A program made the translations under genes and the position numbers. From Halichondria panicea (taxonomy: Eukaryota > Porifera > Demospongiae > Suberitida > Halichondriidae), in NCBI RefSeq assembly GCF_963675165.1, contig NC_087392.1, forward strand, positions 2,929,001 to 2,993,000: a stretch of 64,000 bases of DNA, given 5' to 3'. The notes beneath the pieces are model-generated. The model had not been told where the DNA came from. It did not search any database and was given only the letters and a program-made list of their open reading frames with translations. Positions 22,163 to 34,873 of this stretch are shown piece after piece. Position 1 is the first letter of the stretch, and each line of letters opens with the position of its first letter.

Positions 22163-25100
22163 CTAAATGTTGATAAGCTCTTCATCCGAGTTTGTCTCTT
22201 TGTTCTCTGGTGTAATGTCCACGTCCACTTTCAGGGCCCCACCCCCTCCACCCTCCTCGTAAACGCTCACACTCTCATTGGAGTCTGAGTCACTGCTCCC
22301 ATCCATCAGTGCTGTCTCCTCATCTCTTTCATGATGAATCTGGAGCAGACAATGAGATGTTATTTCGTGTAATCAGAATAAATATACGGTAGTGTGTTAA
22401 TTTGTGTGTTAATTTGTGTCTGTGTGTAGACTGCTACAGCAGGATCAATGAAGTGCAAGTAATATTAGTGTTTTCTTACGTAGATTTGCAAAATTAATAA
22501 TGCTGTCCACTAGCGAATCAATTGAACTCTTGTGAACTCTCTGGGCTACTGTAACCCTACTTAGTAGTTAGCTCTGCACTAGAACGCAAGATATTGGTGG
22601 GTGCAAGAGTGAGACTAGAGCTGCAAGGCTCTCTCTACTGATGCAGCACTATTAATTTTGTACCAGCACTCCTTAGAAACAGTCAGTCAGCATGCACTGG
22701 AGGTTTAGGGCCTTTAGTGAATAGAACTGCACAACAAACAGAGCGCAGGACTTAGGAGAACTAATAAGTGAATATGAAAGCTTGTAACAAAGGAAAACTT
22801 GAAGTTGCTGCTTAAGCCTCCCACTCAATCATGTCTATGGATCATTAAGCACCTGCTACTTGCTAGATCCGCCCCTGCCTATGGCACTCTTTTGGATTAC
22901 AGATTAACTTGCATGTAGCAAAATTAATGCAAAAATGTAATTTTTTATGATATCTGTGTGTATTAACTATTGCTAGTAGACTTACTTTGTGATACTTGAC
23001 TGGTTCATCTGCTTTACCGATAATCAATTTCTCCAAAAAGTGCTTTGCAGCAGCTCTGCAAAAACACAATCACAATCATTAGTTTGCATTGAATTTTTAA
23101 AAACTTCACCTTCTCGTATTCTTATAGAAGACCAAAATAAGAACCACAACTAGAACAACTGCTATAGCCAAGAGCACGAGAACAACAGCTGTGGTGCTGC
23201 TGCTGCCAGGAGGAATAGCTTCAGGGGAATTGGTGGTGGCCGGAGGAGCAATGGCTCCAGAATCACTGTATGCATGGGTGTAGTGTATAAAGGAGGGGTA
23301 AGGAGGGGGGGGGGGGGGGCATGTGTATACCAGATGAACTACATGTGTGCAATAAATTCTGAAATACAGTGAAGAGTGAATGAGCAGATGCAAGCACTTA
23401 CAATTTGCATCCCTTGGTGTAAAGGACAAAATAATAGTAGGTGTGCTCATTCTGTTTCCCCACGTTCTCCAGAAGCAGAGTGCCAGGCTTAGGGGTGTGT
23501 GTGACTACATCACCAACTAAACACACCACCCTCACAATTGCATGAGATACACTTTTAGTCATCTGGAAGAGTAACTGGTAGCCTGTAGAGGAAGAAATGT
23601 CACAAAAATCTCATGTAGGGTAATAAATATACTCTGTGAAGAGGTAGCTCAGAATCATGGAGCCACAAAATTGCGGCAATAACTTTGACAATGTGGTTGT
23701 CAAAGTCACATAAACGGAAGGCTAAGGAGCAAGCTAAGCCTCGGATGCACGAAAAATTCAATTTTAGTAAAAATACCGGATAAATGAAAGCACCGCGGGT
23801 GCTGATACCTCTGTAGAGGCAATTGATCATTTTCCTACCATGCCAGTGCATGGGAATCTGGTACAAACGAGTGGGAAATGATCGACCATGATAGTGCAGA
23901 GCTACCTACAAGGTAGTATAGCTAAGTATATCAACAGATGTTGCTATGCACGAGTCTGAAGAGACTGCATTGGCCTTCGAAGTAAGCAAAACTAGGGAAC
24001 GAAGCTCTATCTTGCAAATCCACAAATTGATATTCAAGAAAACGTTACTAGAAGCCTATAGAAGCTCTTACTTGCATTTTATTGATCAGTGAGCAGCTGT
24101 AGCAGCCTACATACACACAGACAAACACAGACACACAAACACACAAACACATTACCGTATCTTTGCTTGCGCATGCGCAAAGAGGTATACGGTAGTGTGT
24201 TTGTGTGTCTGTGTGTGTAGACTGCTACAGCTGCTCAAGGATGAATCAAGTGCAAGTAAGAGTTTCTATAGGCTTCTAGTAATGTTTACTTGGATTTTAA
24301 TTCGTGGATTTGCAAAACAATGCTTCGTTCTCGAGTTCTGCCTAGTTTTGCTCACTTGGAATGCCATTGCAGCCTTTTCAGAAGAGCACGTAGGCACGTA
24401 CCGAATGTTGTTACTCTATTTAGTAGTTAGCTCTGCACTAGAACGCTAGCTATTGGTAGCTGCAAAAGTGAGAAGAGAGCTGCAAGGCTCTGCAGACGGC
24501 AGCCATTAATTTTAGACTTGAACTTTGGCATCGATCGTTTTTAACAACATTCATGGTCGATTATTACCCACTCTTTGAGTTTGCATGCATGATAATATTA
24601 TTGGGACTGAATAAAAAAAGTAGCTTTATGTTATGTAGCTTTGGCATCTCCACCGAGGCATCAGCACCTGCGGTGCTTTCATTAATATTAGGATTTCACA
24701 AACCTGTTTTTGCACAAAAAGGGGTTAGCTTGCTCTTACTTATAATTATAGCCTTTGTATTTTGCTACCATGTTTGATGCAGAAATTCAATCTGAAGACT
24801 TACCTTCAGCCATTATCGTTTGCTGTTTGTAGGATGCTATCATATTCTTATTGCTGTCACATACTGACACATCTTCCTCACACTCTTTGGCTTTCCCACA
24901 GAGGTTCACATAGTATGTTGTACCCCCTTCAACAGTTGTATTATAGCTGAAATCAAAACTTAGATAGCGTAGGCTGATCAGGACGTACATAATTATACAC
25001 CACTGATTGGTTTCTACTCATCTACTACTACTTTCTCATACATGTACGTAACAAGGTTGCTTTGGTTTCAGGTAAGTGTTACCTGGATGACTGTTGGAGA

Positions 25101-28100
25101 AATTTTGGCTGGAAGGAGAAGTAGCTGCCAGAGAAGAGAGATGCATCAAATTTGCAGTCATTGGAAACAACAGCCCTGCATAAACGACACAGTGGATACA
25201 AGTAATTATATTGTGCAATGCTACAAGGATATCTCTTCCCTACTTATTCTCTCCACAAGCATATGGTGTTTTCCAGGTGAAGTCACTCGCATAGCATCCT
25301 GGAGAGCTGTGGGTATATATATATACACAGTGACATAGATTCAAATTCAACCAAACAACTGCTCACGGATCTGTGATGAGTATTTCCCCCACTCCACAAG
25401 TCATCTGCACACTCACGTGACTTCCACAACCAGTCCCATTACCACTAAACCTTATCAGCACACCTTCGTCAGTCACTGCATACATTATGCAAGTATGCAT
25501 TCACTGTGGCAATTCAGATACACTGCTTTGACCATGTTTGCTACAAATCCAATATGTGTGATTTAAGTCTTATCAATGTTTTCGCATTCAGAGTGTATTT
25601 TGATGATATCGCACTGACCTTGCACTCTTTGAGTAGAAGTGGTGGCCAAACTGTGGAATTTACCAGAGCTTTTCACACACACTGATGACTGTGGACCACA
25701 TCCTGAAGGTCGCGATGTTAAACGACAACATAATAATTGTAGGCCTAAGAAAATCTCACCTTCAAGTTCATACAAACTTCTATGTTCAATTGCTCCACAA
25801 ACGTTTATATAATAGGTGTCAGCCCTACAACCAATTTAGTTTAAAATTCAACATAAACAATAAGGTCACTCACCCTAACGTGACCTGCCATGGCTTCCCC
25901 AGAGAATGCAACGGAGAGAAGTCATAGAGCACATCCCCCTTATCTGTGGCAACTGTGCAGCTGACCTCCTCTGATATGCACGCGTACGGAGTGGACCAGA
26001 AGAAGTACTTATGACACTCATCCGAGACAGACTATATTGTAGAGTGTATGGGAGTGGGTGGGACGAGAATCAGCTTGTGCACATTGTAGTAGGGGTATGA
26101 GGGGTTAGTGAATATAATTATGGAGGCGATTTTCTTGTGCTACTCTTCCTTGTGGGATGATACTTTTGTTCTAGCTGACTCACTTTTTGAAGAGTAAGTT
26201 CGCCTTGGCTTTTATCTGCAGTTCTGTTACATTCCATGAAGATAATGCTCTGAATACTCCTACCTGCATTAAAGAAACCATCACACCAATTTCCACAACT
26301 GAAGTTGACGTACAATGCTGAATAATTCAACGTATAAAATACATTCAACAATCACTACTAGGACCATTAGTAAACAGTTTACATCACCCTCTATAATTAT
26401 ATCTACGAAGCAATGGGTCAACAAATATACATACATCTTGCTCACCTTCACTGCAGCTGTCACCTCCTGTGAATGTAAGTCTGGGGCCCCCAGTGACGGA
26501 AGACAGCATCAGACTACTAGCACTCAGAGTGCCCAGTTTGGTGGTTTCACCCCGCTCAGTGGTGGAGTTTATAGAGGCAACAGAACAACGGGCACTCTTG
26601 CACAGACATACACTGTACTTTAAGCCCTTAGCTGCAAACTGAAAATTAGGGAAGTGAGTTTTGTACAACACTACCACCGTACATTGTACTAAATGCACAT
26701 AATGCACTTATACACGACACAAGCAGTTTTCATAGCCTAAAATGTCTCCTATCAGAACTAACTAAGTGATACATTCGTCAGCTTACAGTGAGCTGTTGGC
26801 CTAGGGGAGTGAAGTCAAACTCTCCTTCAGATGTGCTCATTACACACTCCACCTGACTGCTCGATTTATCCGGGGGACAAGCAAGAGGGGTTTCCATAGC
26901 AACAGCCCATGTACAATTCCCATTGGGGGCATCCTCATGTAGTGAGAGTATAGGGGAGGAGGTTTCTGGGGCACAGTGCAGAAAGAGGGTGGTAGTATAG
27001 CGAGCACCTGTGGTGGCGTTGCACACATCTCCACTGGAGTATTTGGCCTGAATGGTTGGATGGGGGTCAGATGTAGCTTGTATCTTAGGAGTACCAGTCA
27101 TGTGACCAAGATTCTGAAGAACAAGGTTTACAAAATAAAGGTCAAAACAATAGGTTAGTAAATGCACGCAATGTACCCATACACGGTTTTTATAGCCTAA
27201 AGTTTATCAATAGCACATGCAGAACGTCAATGCTGCTAGTACAGGCATAAATGTATTGAGATCATAACCCTGTGATCATGCACTGACCACATGATGGCGG
27301 CCGTCGGGACTTTTCAAGCAAATCCCTGCTGGAGAGGAGCAATGAGAGCCACTGCCAGAGAATGGGTTGAGGTTACGACAGACACTCATTGTGAAGGTCC
27401 CACCTTCCTCAGTGGAGTGGGAATCACTTGTAACAATGCCCTAAGTGATGAAATGAAAAACGCTCCAATCATGGACATTGCAACAAAATAATGCTACCAT
27501 GGAAAATTATACACACGCGTACAAACATAACATTGTATATCTAGTAAAATGGAACTTACTGTCCAGGTCTGTGAAAAGAGTCCATCAAAATTGTACACAT
27601 GTCCCTTGTCATCACTAACAGAGCAAGACTCTTCCCCCACACAAAAAGATGCATTCTGCCAAACAAAGTCCAGCCTACAATCATCAGAAGACTGGAAAAC
27701 GGGCATCTTAGTGGAGCTCTTTCTGGAGGCACACTGCAGACTGACAACAGCTGTCCATGTTCGTAGGAGAGAATGACAGGGCATTCCCACAGTGTACACC
27801 ACCTCCACTGTGCGCGGAGTGTGAGAGGTTAACACAATCTTGTGGGTCGCTGAGACAAGGGTTGTGGCTGGTTTACCGCTTGACCCTTTGCTACAAATTC
27901 CAGTATCTTTCGTGTTACATCCAGCAGCCTCTGAGGGCAGATTAGACTTGGTACCACACAACTGTATGTAGTAGGTAGTGCCAGAGCTAGAGTCAATTGC
28001 AGAGATTTGCTCAGAGTTGACAAGGTTTGTGAAGTCGTACATAAACTCTGATGAAGTATCATTAATGGAGCATGCATCCTTTGATGAACTAGTGTAGGCC

Positions 28101-31100
28101 AGGTGAATGGGGCAGGCATTGACACTCTCCCAGCGAAAAGTGTACTGACAGTCACTGAAGTCAACAAACTCAGGAGAACCCTGTAAATAAGTATAATCAT
28201 AAACAGGAGCAATAAACCGAGTAGATCACAACTCCAATACTAGACGATATCTGCATAATAATTATGTATAGCCTACAGGTTATTAACGAAAGGTCTTATG
28301 TTACGCACATGTATTAGTATTCATTCAACTATCGTATAAAAATAATAAAATCCAACTATCGTATAAATTTGGCAATTTGGCAAATCCAGGTGGTAGGGAT
28401 TGGCAAATTAAAAATTCGTTGATGTGATCATCTCATATGGATCAATAATGCCATGCAGCATGATCGTCTAATTAAAAATGCTCGCCAAATGTACCCACTA
28501 TTGTTACGGTGTGCTGCTAACCTAGTAGCATGGTTTTCCAACCATGTATAAAGGTACATGTCACTTACAATTATGATGTTTCTGTTGCAGACAAGAAGTA
28601 TTCTAGTGGAGTATCTGGTTTTCATACACTCTCCTCCTGCGCTGTACTCCAGAAGCACCCCCTCATCTCCTGAGAGTCCTTCGGGCGAAGTCCTGGGCTT
28701 GCCCAAGTGGACCGCTTTTCCACTACGGAAAGTGTGAGAGAGAGGGTAGAGAGTATTAAATATAATGCTGTCATGCAGTTATCGTAGTAGTGGGCCCTAA
28801 TATGTACATGTACATGTATGCACATGACTATATGTACATCAACGTAACGCACAAGCTAAACACTATGCATTGAGAGCCTCTGGTTACGTGTACACTCACG
28901 TTTCAGTATTAAGAAGACACGCAGCTGCTCCCTTAGGACACTTGCTGATTTTGCTGTTAGCGGTATCGAGAGTGCTACACACAGAGAAGTAGACCATTGC
29001 AGAATCATTCAGCCTCACTTCTACCATGCCATGAGCTTGAAACACATCTAGATTAGCAAAGTGGGGGAGTATACAGGGCACTCCAATGTTCTCCAAATCC
29101 TTACACACGAGACCAGTGTGCACAGTGAAGGTATACTCACATTCCTTTTCAGGAAATACTTCAAGGAAATCATCCCTTGAAGGCTCACAAGCAAAATTCA
29201 CGACAGTCTTACGCTCTTTAGATACGTGGTGACATTCATCTCCATTCAGATACTCGACACTGATCTCCCCGCCAATGTATTGTAGTGTGGTATTGCTGTT
29301 GACATAGCCCAGAGAGTGTACGTTGTGTGTATGGTTGTCCACGCTGTGGAGGGTGTACTGGCATGCTCCAATATCCAGTTGTGTATCGTCCTTCCATTGT
29401 CGAGGGCAAAGCACTCCTTTCCCTCCAAGACCTACCGTGTAGTTATAGTTAAAGCCATTGGTTTCTGCATACGTATTGAAGAGTAGGGGGGGTAGAGATG
29501 AGAGGTTGAACTGCTGATGAGTAACTGGATCCTCTATGAACCAGTCGGCCACTCTGCTGTCTCGAGGGCAGGCATACTTAGTGTTCCAATCAATGCTCAC
29601 CACACAGTTGGTATTATAGTCCAGTGTCGGCTCACCCTGCAAATGTAAGTGAATTCTCTGACAATTAAGAGACACTGACAATAAGGAACATTTAATGCAT
29701 GCAATAAATGCTCCTGAGAACATGCATGCGATAACGGCTCCAAAAGGATCCAAAATTTTACAAAATACCGTATAGCGGGTAATTTTCGTGGGGTAAAATA
29801 TTCGTTATTTTCGTGGGCAGGCTGACCTCCACGAAATTTTATCGTAGGCGTGGCTTATCTGAACGTAGGAATGCCGTGCAGCCACGAGACTAAACGAAAT
29901 TTTTACTCACGAAAACTACCGTTTCTCGAGTTGAGAACGAATTTTTTACCCCACGAAACTTACCCGCTATACGGTAATGAATTGGCTTGAATAATTTAAT
30001 GGGGGAGCTTAAAGACAACACCATACTCTCACCACGCTGTCCCCACATCGGAAGTGGACATGTACCACACCCCTTCTCCCATTTGAGCAATCTCCATTGG
30101 TGTACGTCAGTACGAGCTCCCCATCCCTCTCTTCCACAATATCACTACTGATGTATCCCAGCACCGACCCTGAGCCTGGAGAATCATCATCACGGTAGCG
30201 ACATGCCCCCATTCCTTCTCTCTGTGGACATTGAGGAACCTTGGAAAAGTCCAGAGACCTGAACAATAGGGAATTAACAATGAATGTCACTGAATTAGTC
30301 ATAATTATTTTGACTACCAACGCTAGTCATAATTGACACATCTACAAAGTACCTACGCAACAAGCTGTTTTCATTATTATGCATACATGAGTACATACCT
30401 ACATCCACCAATGACATAGCTGTAGCCATCCCCCAACCCTCTCACACTCCACACTTGCTGCTGTAGCAATGGCTGGAGATTGTACCTTCCCCCACTGGCC
30501 AAGCACTGGAGTTCTTGCGGTGGACACGCCAGAGCAGTCGGCCAATCAAATGTGTAGCCACAGTCTTCGTTCTCAGAGACAAACCGGGGATAACCTTTGT
30601 AATCAACCAGAGTACGGTCACATTCGAAATTGATCAAAACAGAGCGATTTTTATTGTTGTGATGACATTGATCGCCGCCTATAAAGTTCATAGTCAAGCT
30701 GCCATCGAAATAAGTGAGTGTCTGTGTGTTTGACAGCCCACATTGATGTGGTTTATGTGATGAGTCGATCTGACACACAGCCACAGTCCCATTGTCTTCG
30801 GCTGTCATGCACGGATGGTTTAGAGGGTTGCATATGGATACGTGATAGGTGTGGCCAGAAGGCGTGTCAATGGGGAAGTAAGAAAGGGTAGAGTTTATAT
30901 AACTAAGTGGAGATAGGTCAAAGGTGAATCCTGATGGGTTCGAAACTGAGCATGTTTGAGAGGTGATAGGATGGATGGGGCAGGCATACACTGTCTCCCA
31001 GGTAAAGAGGTAGTCACAAGGGCTGGCATCATCTCCGCCTGACAAGTAGACAGGGCCCGTCTGCAAATAATGTGTTTTTGTGCGTGTGTGAGTGTGAGTC

Positions 31101-34100
31101 ATTGATAGATGGAACATCATGTGCTAGGCACTAACTAGTACGTTTTGCAAGATAGGTCTTTTCTCCCTTCAATAGAACTCGGTTTAAAGCCTATAGGTAT
31201 CTATATAGTGCATGTAGTACTCAATAATTATTATCAACATACTCACCTCTACATAGAGAGAGGACTTGTTGCAGGTCAGATGTATAATGGTCGTTACAGT
31301 AGGGCATAATTCCTCTCCTTGGTTCTTATACTCGTACTTGAGATTGATGAAGTTTTCTCCAGATTGACTTGAGGACGTAAAATTAGCAGTTGATGCTAGA
31401 GCAATATTTGTATACTTCGTCCTCCCCGCTATAATCTGCACCCTACACACAGCTGCGAGAGGGTTGCACCCCGCAACAGAGTTCAAGGGTTGACAGATGT
31501 TGATGTAGTATAGAGAGTCGTCCCGTCCCCGAGTCTCCCAGTTCCCAATGCCACTAGCTCGTGAGAGAGCAGAGAAGTCAAACGTGTTGGTGGGAGTAAA
31601 GTGAAGACAAGAATGCGCTTGATATGCTGGTGGGCATGCTTTCTTTGTTCTAATTTCAATTACGTAGTTGCAGTAATCCTCGTCAATGTCGTTGACTACT
31701 GGGTCATGTGCTGTGCTGTCACACACAAAAACTAATGTGGTGTTTCTGTTAGGATTGCCATTGTGGTGACATCGTGTCCCTCCAGTATATTTTAATTTGA
31801 GTGTTCCATCCTCATATACTAAAGTTGAACTCGAATTTCCAAGAGAATAGTGATTAGCTCCAACTGATTGGCACACGGCGGTGTTTGTTTTAGTTCTAGG
31901 AGAACAAACAGTCTTATCTAGTGGTAGTGGTTTACATATCGATACGTTGTATTGGTAGTTATCTCGGTTGAATGATATAACTGGGAGAGAGGTGAGGTTG
32001 AAGACAAAGCCAGTGGAGTGATGGATGACAGTGCAGTCGTTGCCAAGCTCAACACCAGTGGGACAGGCAGCATACGTCATCCAATGGAACTCATATAACA
32101 TGTCATTTGTCACGCCGATAAAGATAGGGGGTGTGGTGAAATCTCCCACTTTACACACATAGTGTACCACAACAGAAAAATTAGTATTAGTCTCATCTCC
32201 CACCACGGTTACAACATTGCTGTCAGCACTGTGGACCTGGGTAGAGCTTGAACTGAAATCGAAACGGCCAATTTTCATAAGAGTGCCATCTTTTTTGACC
32301 TGACACACGCTGCTCCCAGCACACTCTTCCGGGGCAAGTTTGGCATTGCAGTAATCTGCTGGTGATGAATGTGGATCAGGAGCCACAGCCAATGTTCCAC
32401 AAGGGTTAACCATGAAGCACTCGGTGTGTGTTTGGGTGTCTGTTTGGGTGTCTGTTTGGGTGTCTAGTGCGATCCAATTTTCGTTCTCTGTACCAACGAG
32501 GGGGGCCAAATTGTAAATGCTCCCCAGAATCTCAAATTGACAAGAAGAGACCCCTGAAGTCTGTGCCCCACAAGCGAGGGGAGTAACCCATTCAAACTCG
32601 TAGAAGCAGTCTTCTTCACCTGAAAAAGTTATAACACTTGAATTTGACTCGACATTCTCTGGGCAAATGAAGTGAATGATGGTTGTGCGAGCAAAGTTAG
32701 TGTGACAAGGATCTCCAAGTCCATACATAAGTGTGAGCTCTCCGTCCACATAACGAAGTCTTCCGGCCCCCACTCCAAGCACATGACACATACCACCACC
32801 ATCTATCTGTGTTACACGAATCGGTTGATCCCTAGAAGCACATCCAGTGCTTAGAGAATTCTTGGAGCATATCTTGAAGTCGTAACGATATTGTCCCCCA
32901 CTTGAGTCTAGCTGTGTATTGCTTGTGACACTCTCTTGAGAACTAAGGCCCGTGAGGTCAAAGTTTAATCCTAGAGAGGTGGTGAGCGTGCAGTCAGTGG
33001 ACTGTATGGCTGCATTACCACAGGCGTAAGATGAATACCAGTGTACGACGAGGAGACAAAGATTATCGTCCAGGAAGGTGATACGAGGACCCAGGTCCTA
33101 TATCGTGTTGGATAACAGTGTTGAAAGTAAGGTATTACTTAGTCGCTCAGTGTAAACTATGTACTTACAGTACATACATATGGATCGACACAATAATTCA
33201 GTAAGCAAGATCTCTGAGCCTCATATACACTTATAAAATCTTACCTCATTCCCAGTCGGACAGAGGAAGTGGATCTTAACTGAGTGGTTTCCAATGTTGT
33301 TGTCACTGTCGAAACAGGCTCCACTTTTCACACTGGTATAGTACACCACTGTTAAGAGACTGCCTTCAACGTGTAGGTGAGAACCAGAATTCATGTCTCC
33401 CAACTTTAGGGGAGCGGCTACACCCGAGTTAAAGCCCGAGTCAGTTTGATTTAGGCAAGCCATTGCTCCGGAACAACCACCAACATTTTCCAATGGCCGA
33501 CACACTGACAATAAGAAACTACTTGCTGGTCGCTCAGGATAGGAAACCGCATATCCTTCAGGGTGAATTAGGTTTGTTAGGTCAATAAACTTTGCCTTCA
33601 GGCCATTGTCCAAGTATGGGTGAACGTGATAACACTTTTCCTCCTGGGCATTAGCAGCCAAAGAGGAGCTGTTCTTACAGGCAGCAGATGTCACCCAGAG
33701 AATTTCAATGGCATGGGAGTTGGGATCACCTTCTAGTACCTCTGGTACACCCTGGGAGTGTAAAGTGTGGGTGCACATGAAAACCTGATAGTTTATCTAC
33801 GTGCACGTACAGTACAAAACATAAAATGCTGAAAATGAAACACAGGCTTAAACAAACCACAACTTACCAAGGTACGACCACAAACCAGAGTCACAGACAC
33901 ATTGCCACTCCCATACACAAGTCCAGGAGCGTAGTCGAACACAAATTTAACTTGTTTGATTCCAGCGTCATAGTCATAGCGACAGTTCTGACCTATATCA
34001 GTGAAGACGTTGAGATGCTCAGAATAGCATAATCTGGAATTGGCACAGGTAGTGGGAGCACTCAGGGGCCTGCACAGACTGACGTTGAAGAAGTTGGGGA

Positions 34101-34460
34101 TGTCTGGGTTTTCTTCACCTTCTGCTTGACTGTAGTAAACAGTCTCCCAGGTTCTGAGGGGAGTAATACATAATTATAGTATAATGGTGCAGTCATGACG
34201 ATTTCGGTTACATTCGTTAAACGGCTCATTACTGATAAGAAAAACTTTGCTAGTCAATGTAAAGATACGATCGCTGGTCAATTGTTTAGTTGCGACTTCA
34301 TGTCAGCATCACTAAGCTATCATGCTTACCCCTGGAGAGGACTCAGATCAATATCCGAGAGGGTAGGACATTCACTTGAGGGACAGTTTTGTAGCACTGC
34401 ACAGCAACTCAGGATCATACAGGCACAAAGTAGCCAGCTTGACAGTACGTAGTGAGACAT
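22163..34460 (-). CDS. IGF2R: Cation-independent mannose-6-phosphate receptor (IGF2R orthologue)
   Basis: 24 exons, phases all consistent, 2408 residues (human 2491): 34460-34330, 34153-33868, 33751-33245, 33097-31247, 31060-30399, 30258-30033, 29636-28900, 28722-28569, 28180-27560, 27440-27288, 27113-26787, 26638-26446, 26263-26184, 26031-25874, 25824-25760, 25702-25619, 25475-25367, 25306-25244, 25175-25083, 24946-24804, 23582-23402, 23265-23110, 23055-22986, 22339-22163. The receptor carries lysosomal hydrolases from Golgi to endosome. It has a signal peptide, 15 MRH repeats (each opening with a 'CxYxFxWxTxxAC'-like phrase and closing with 'xxFxC'), one TM at about 2300-2325 and a 75-residue tail. 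The tail has YHKI (like YSKV) and ends SDEELINI (human SDEDLLHI), an acidic dileucine-type GGA signal. No fibronectin II insert is present in repeat 13. Small exons 13-19 were placed by phase and are less certain. Confidence 0.93.
22400..22700. repeat. Family F fragment in the last CI-MPR intron
   Basis: Shares TGCACTAGAACGCAAGATAT and GCAAGGCTCT phrases with 24430-24500 and 8690-8760. Truncated and diverged; the rest of this intron shows nothing. Confidence 0.5.
23304..23320. repeat. Poly-G tract in CI-MPR intron 21
   Basis: A run of about 17 G, preceded by GGAGGGGTAAGGAG. On the transcribed strand it gives poly-C. Confidence 0.8.
23630..24790. repeat. Long imperfect palindrome of family F repeats in CI-MPR intron 20
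   Basis: Two family F copies lie head to head around a centre near 24172 (CTTGCGCATGCGCAAAG). The left arm can be read in inverted form from 24155 down to about 23700 and the right arm from 24185 to about 24720. Shared blocks include the CA/TG-rich tract, CTTCTATAGGCTTCTAGTAA, TTGTGGATTTGCAA and a GCACC..GGTGC phrase. Confidence 0.7.
29766..29976. repeat. Family B inverted-repeat element in CI-MPR intron 6
   Basis: Near-perfect 34-bp ends starting TACCGTATAGCGGGTAATTT on the left and the complement on the right, 211 bp long; the best preserved copy in the window. Confidence 0.85.
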
Positions 34461-34873
34461 CACAGCCTTGAGTATGCAGTAGTTCTGCTTCAATTCTCCC
34501 CACCATGTACCAGTGATGAGTGAATTCTGACAGAGATCTTCTCGGATTCTGATCATGGGATTATGTGCTGAGGCAGCATGTAGGCAAAACCAGCCCCGCC
34601 CCCATTAAACAAAACAGCAGCTGTGGGGGCCAGACCTTTTCTCAGAGGGGGGAGGGAATCCTAGCTCTCTAGATTTTGCCCCTAGCTTTTTTTTTTTCAG
34701 TTTGGCCCCAGACTATACTTCATGTACTCCTGACACAATAACATAGACACATGTACAACTAACTGGGTATTATCAGGAGTACATGAATATTCATGTACTC
34801 CTGGTATTATTATAATGAATGAAGCAAAAATATATGATTGTCTGTAAGTGTAATAAAAAACGTGTTTTGCTTT
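34461..34873. other. Region upstream of CI-MPR
   Basis: 413 bp between the CI-MPR start and the stop of the next upstream gene on the same strand. It must hold the CI-MPR promoter and leader. It also contains a palindrome at about 34718-34815 (CAGGAGTACATGAATATTCA and its complement), related to that at 38894-38963. Confidence 0.5.

Noticed and set aside
24195..24777. Hydrophobic frames in CI-MPR intron 20
   Set aside because: They lie in the family F palindrome, have no counterpart in CI-MPR, and the flanking exons join in phase without them.
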